From NCBI GenBank assembly GCA_045546255.1, contig JAZQCK010000067.1, forward strand, positions 1 through 12,941: a stretch of 12,941 bases of DNA, in the 5' to 3' direction. Shown here piece by piece: positions 11,454 through 12,941 of the stretch. The notes under the pieces were generated by a model. That model saw only the letters and a program-made list of their open reading frames with translations. It ran no database searches and had not been told where the DNA came from. Every line of letters begins with the position of its first letter. Within the stretch, counting starts at the first letter, position 1. The translations under genes and the position numbers were made by a program. The stretch is from RGIG5612 sp045546255 (GTDB taxonomy: Bacteria; Bacillota; Clostridia; Lachnospirales; Lachnospiraceae).

Positions 11454-11528
11454 ATGACAACATTCATAATCCTGGCTGGTGCTCTGATAATATTAGCAGC
11501 CGTCACGATGATCGATGAGAGGTGGTAA
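11454..11528 (+). CDS. Tiny membrane peptide (24 aa)
   Basis: A strong AGGAGGG (11440-11446) precedes ATG 11454, which opens a 24-codon frame. It is nearly all membrane helix (TTFIILAGALIILAAVTMI), ending DERW. Strong ribosome-site spacing and a pure transmembrane composition support a real product. Function is unknown. Confidence 0.55.
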   Translation: MTTFIILAGALIILAAVTMIDERW

Positions 11529-11533
11529 CTGCA

Positions 11534-11743
11534 TTGATAACTCTTGAGTTTAGCGGAGTATGTAAAAACTGCCAGTTCATGGACCTGCATGCAGAAACAA
11601 TACTGATTAACTCTATAGATGATCCTCATGAGGTTCTCACATCAGTTAAGTGCAGCCATGAGGGAGCATGTATGAGGATTTTGAGAGAATATGCAAATAG
11701 TGCTGATGAGCGAAACGAGACCGAAAACCAAAATGATTGTTGA
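11534..11743 (+). CDS. Small cysteine-containing phage protein
   Basis: This is a 69-residue protein with C10-x2-C13 (GVCKNC) and C40/C46 (KCSHEGAC), a likely metal-binding arrangement. TTG 11534 follows GAGGTGG (11519-11525) by 8 bp. GTG 11522 would lie within that site and is less likely. The polar tail (SADERNETENQNDC) overlaps the next gene and may be unimportant. Confidence 0.65.
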   Translation: MITLEFSGVCKNCQFMDLHAETILINSIDDPHEVLTSVKCSHEGACMRILREYANSADERNETENQNDC

Positions 11744-12068
11744 TCATTATGGGCAGCAGGATGAATGTCATCAACTCCAGGAAGAATGTGGAGAGTTGAT
11801 CACTGAATTAGCCGAGGCAGATATGATGAACAACAGGATGATCGCAGGACTGGGACGTCTGATCAAGGAGCTGAACCATTTCTGCAGAAAGGAAAAGACC
11901 AGGATGCCGGAGGAAGGGAAGGCGAAGATCGCGACAGAAATAGCAGACGTGCTTGTCTCGATAGAGAACGTCATATACGCGATTGGCCTTGATACCGATG
12001 AGATCATGAAACAGATGGAAGAAAAGCGTGATCGCCAGATCAGAAGGATCAAAGGAGAGAGTAACTGA
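11733..12068 (+). CDS. MazG-like nucleotide pyrophosphohydrolase
   Basis: This 111-residue all-helical protein has the MazG/all-alpha NTP-PPase metal-binding signature. E18-x2-E21 lies in QEECGELI, and E69-x2-D72 in TEIADVLVSIENV. The C-terminal RQIRRI matches the usual KlxRR ending. Such phage enzymes hydrolyse (d)NTPs to monophosphates, or may affect alarmone levels. Starts at 11691 and 11706 are also open. ATG 11733 is chosen because it minimises overlap with the preceding gene and begins at the conserved-looking MIVDHYG, but no site has a strong ribosome signal. The stop overlaps the next start (TGATG). Confidence 0.75.
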   Translation: MIVDHYGQQDECHQLQEECGELITELAEADMMNNRMIAGLGRLIKELNHFCRKEKTRMPEEGKAKIATEIADVLVSIENVIYAIGLDTDEIMKQMEEKRDRQIRRIKGESN

Positions 12069-12487
12069 TGGATGCACGGACATATCTGGAACGGATATCA
12101 GAAATAGACCGGAAGATAACGAGACTGCAAAGCAGACTCGATGACATCAATGCGCAGAAGACGGCGATCAAATCACCTGCGAATATGCAGCAGGCGGCAG
12201 CAGGCGGACCGGATCGCGAGGAAAGACTGATTTCGATGATCGAGAAGGCGGCACGGATCGAGAAGGTATTAGTCGGGGAGATTGATTATCTAATCGACCT
12301 GAAGGAAAAGATTTCCAGAGAAATAGACGGTCTGCCTGATAAAAGACACAAAGATGTCCTTTACTACAGATATGTCCGGTGCATGAGGTGGGAAGATGTA
12401 GCAAAGACCATGAATTACAATGAACGCTGGGTGAAAGCCCTGGGAGATGAAGCACTTGAGTCATTTCGGGAAATGTACCTGAAATGA
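12068..12487 (+). CDS. DUF1492/ArpU-like late transcription regulator
   Basis: This is a 139-residue protein. Residues 1-35 form a coiled-coil-like helix (ERISEIDRKITRLQSRLDDI). A flexible AAAGGP linker and further helices follow. Residues about 95-135 form a sigma-70 region 4-like HTH: VLYYRYVRCMRWEDVAKTM and a recognition helix around NERWVKAL. This is the architecture of DUF1492/ArpU/RinA-type phage regulators that switch on the packaging and structural operon. AAAGGAGAG precedes ATG 12068. It is the last gene of the early run and lies just upstream of a promoter with tandem ACAGCAC sites, which it probably activates. Confidence 0.85.
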   Translation: MDARTYLERISEIDRKITRLQSRLDDINAQKTAIKSPANMQQAAAGGPDREERLISMIEKAARIEKVLVGEIDYLIDLKEKISREIDGLPDKRHKDVLYYRYVRCMRWEDVAKTMNYNERWVKALGDEALESFREMYLK

Positions 12488-12490
12488 AAC

Positions 12491-12528
12491 ACAGCACGAA
12501 ACAGCACTTTTGTTTATGCTATTATGAT
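12491..12528 (+). promoter_or_regulatory. Probable late promoter with tandem ACAGCAC activator sites
   Basis: ACAGCAC occurs at 12491-12497 and 12501-12507, exactly 10 bp apart, followed 15 bp later by a -10 box TATGAT (12523-12528). There is no good -35; the repeats occupy its place. This is the layout expected of an activator-dependent promoter, and the DUF1492/ArpU-like protein encoded just upstream is the obvious candidate activator. Confidence 0.6.
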
Positions 12529-12571
12529 ATTGGCGAAACGTGCGTTATGCAGGTTTTCGTCTCCGAACCCA

Positions 12572-12597
12572 GGGAACCCGGCAAAGGTTCCCTTTTT
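12572..12597 (+). terminator. Intrinsic terminator between the late promoter and the HNH gene
   Basis: GGGAACC and GGTTCCC form a perfect 7-bp stem with a CGGCAAA loop, followed by TTTTT (12593-12597). It ends early-operon transcripts, but it also lies downstream of the probable late promoter and only 14 bp before the HNH gene. Late expression would therefore need read-through or antitermination. Confidence 0.8.
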
Positions 12598-12610
12598 GAT
12601 TGGTGATGAC

Positions 12611-12940
12611 ATGAAAGAATTTGCCCGTAAGTTTTATTTCTCAAAAGCCTGGCAGGCATGCCGGGACGGATACATTGACCAGCGCAGAGGAATCGATGGT
12701 GGAATGTGTGAGGAATGCCATTCTGAGCCGGGATACATCGTGCATCATAGAAAGCATTTAACTCCGCAGAACATTATGGATCCGGAAATCACGCTCAACT
12801 GGTCGAACCTGGAATTCGTCTGCAAAAATTGCCACGACATTTTGCATGGGCACTGCAATCAACAGAAAAATCCTTCCCGCGTTTGGTTTGACGCCACAGG
12901 CCAGGCTCATGAGGCCCCCATGAAAACAGGCCACATATAG
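12611..12940 (+). CDS. HNH endonuclease
   Basis: This 109-residue phage HNH nuclease has zinc knuckles C33-x2-C36 (CEEC) and C71-x2-C74 (CKNC), the catalytic HH pair at 45-46 (IVHHRKHL), N66 in WSNLEF, and H75/H79 in CHDILHGH. HNH proteins of this type lie next to the small terminase gene and cut DNA at cos sites together with terminase. GGTGAT precedes ATG 12611; the frame is open back to 12524, but that part overlaps the promoter and terminator. The gene ends one base before the window edge, so terminase genes are expected to follow. Confidence 0.9.
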   Translation: MKEFARKFYFSKAWQACRDGYIDQRRGIDGGMCEECHSEPGYIVHHRKHLTPQNIMDPEITLNWSNLEFVCKNCHDILHGHCNQQKNPSRVWFDATGQAHEAPMKTGHI

Positions 12941-12941
12941 G

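Noticed and set aside
11120..11629. Minus-strand frame of 169 codons
   Set aside because: It is opposite several small, well-spaced plus-strand genes with ribosome sites, and has an unstructured shadow composition.
12168..12497. Minus-strand frame opposite the DUF1492-like gene
   Set aside because: The plus-strand gene has a clear coiled-coil and sigma-4-like HTH; the minus frame is a low-complexity shadow without a ribosome site.

Overview
This window looks like the lysogeny and early region of a temperate tailed phage or prophage from a low-to-mid GC Gram-positive host. A gut clostridium (Lachnospiraceae-like Bacillota) is most likely, judged from strong GGAGG ribosome sites, frequent AGA/AGG arginine codons, occasional TTG starts and the family content. 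No host housekeeping gene is visible. All identifications come from reading motifs; no database search was run.

Layout. Bases 1-144 hold an open reading frame fragment on the minus strand, followed by a complete XerC/D-type tyrosine recombinase (183-1178, plus). Next is an attachment-site-like region (about 1224-1449). It has paired CGTGTCATAT repeats on both sides of a 25-nt tRNA 3' end and a bidirectional terminator, and a set of 20-bp-spaced iterons lies on the left. The phage integrase (1444-2475, minus) faces it. Arm-type repeats on both sides of the tRNA fragment look more like an undivided attP than an attL, so the source may be a circular or excised phage genome.

The lysogeny module continues on the minus strand. 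A candidate small RNA (about 2554-2621, plus) sits between integrase and a secreted protein of unknown function (2623-3435). A short XRE repressor (3470-3835) comes next. A divergent promoter region follows, with operators of the form GTGTCTT-N3-AAGACAC. The operator occurs at the rightward promoter and again at the end of the Cro-like gene (3997-4218), giving a recognisable genetic switch.

The early operon runs rightwards from 3997 to about 12487 with tightly overlapping genes. It encodes a piece of a DNA-methylase-like protein, several tiny membrane proteins, small HTH proteins, a HUH-type rolling-circle Rep-like protein (6423-7130) with a perfect hairpin upstream, an HNH-like protein, zinc ribbons, a DUF3310 protein, two tandem DUF551 proteins, a MazG-like pyrophosphohydrolase and a DUF1492/ArpU-like late regulator. 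One gene, a winged-helix protein with a membrane anchor (4973-5332), is inserted on the minus strand with its own extended -10 promoter. No helicase, primase, polymerase or SSB gene is recognisable, so the HUH protein is the only replication candidate seen.

After the late regulator there is a promoter with two ACAGCAC repeats one helical turn apart, followed directly by an intrinsic terminator (12572-12597) and then an HNH endonuclease gene (12611-12940). This is the usual position just before the terminase genes. The promoter-then-terminator order suggests controlled read-through into the late operon.
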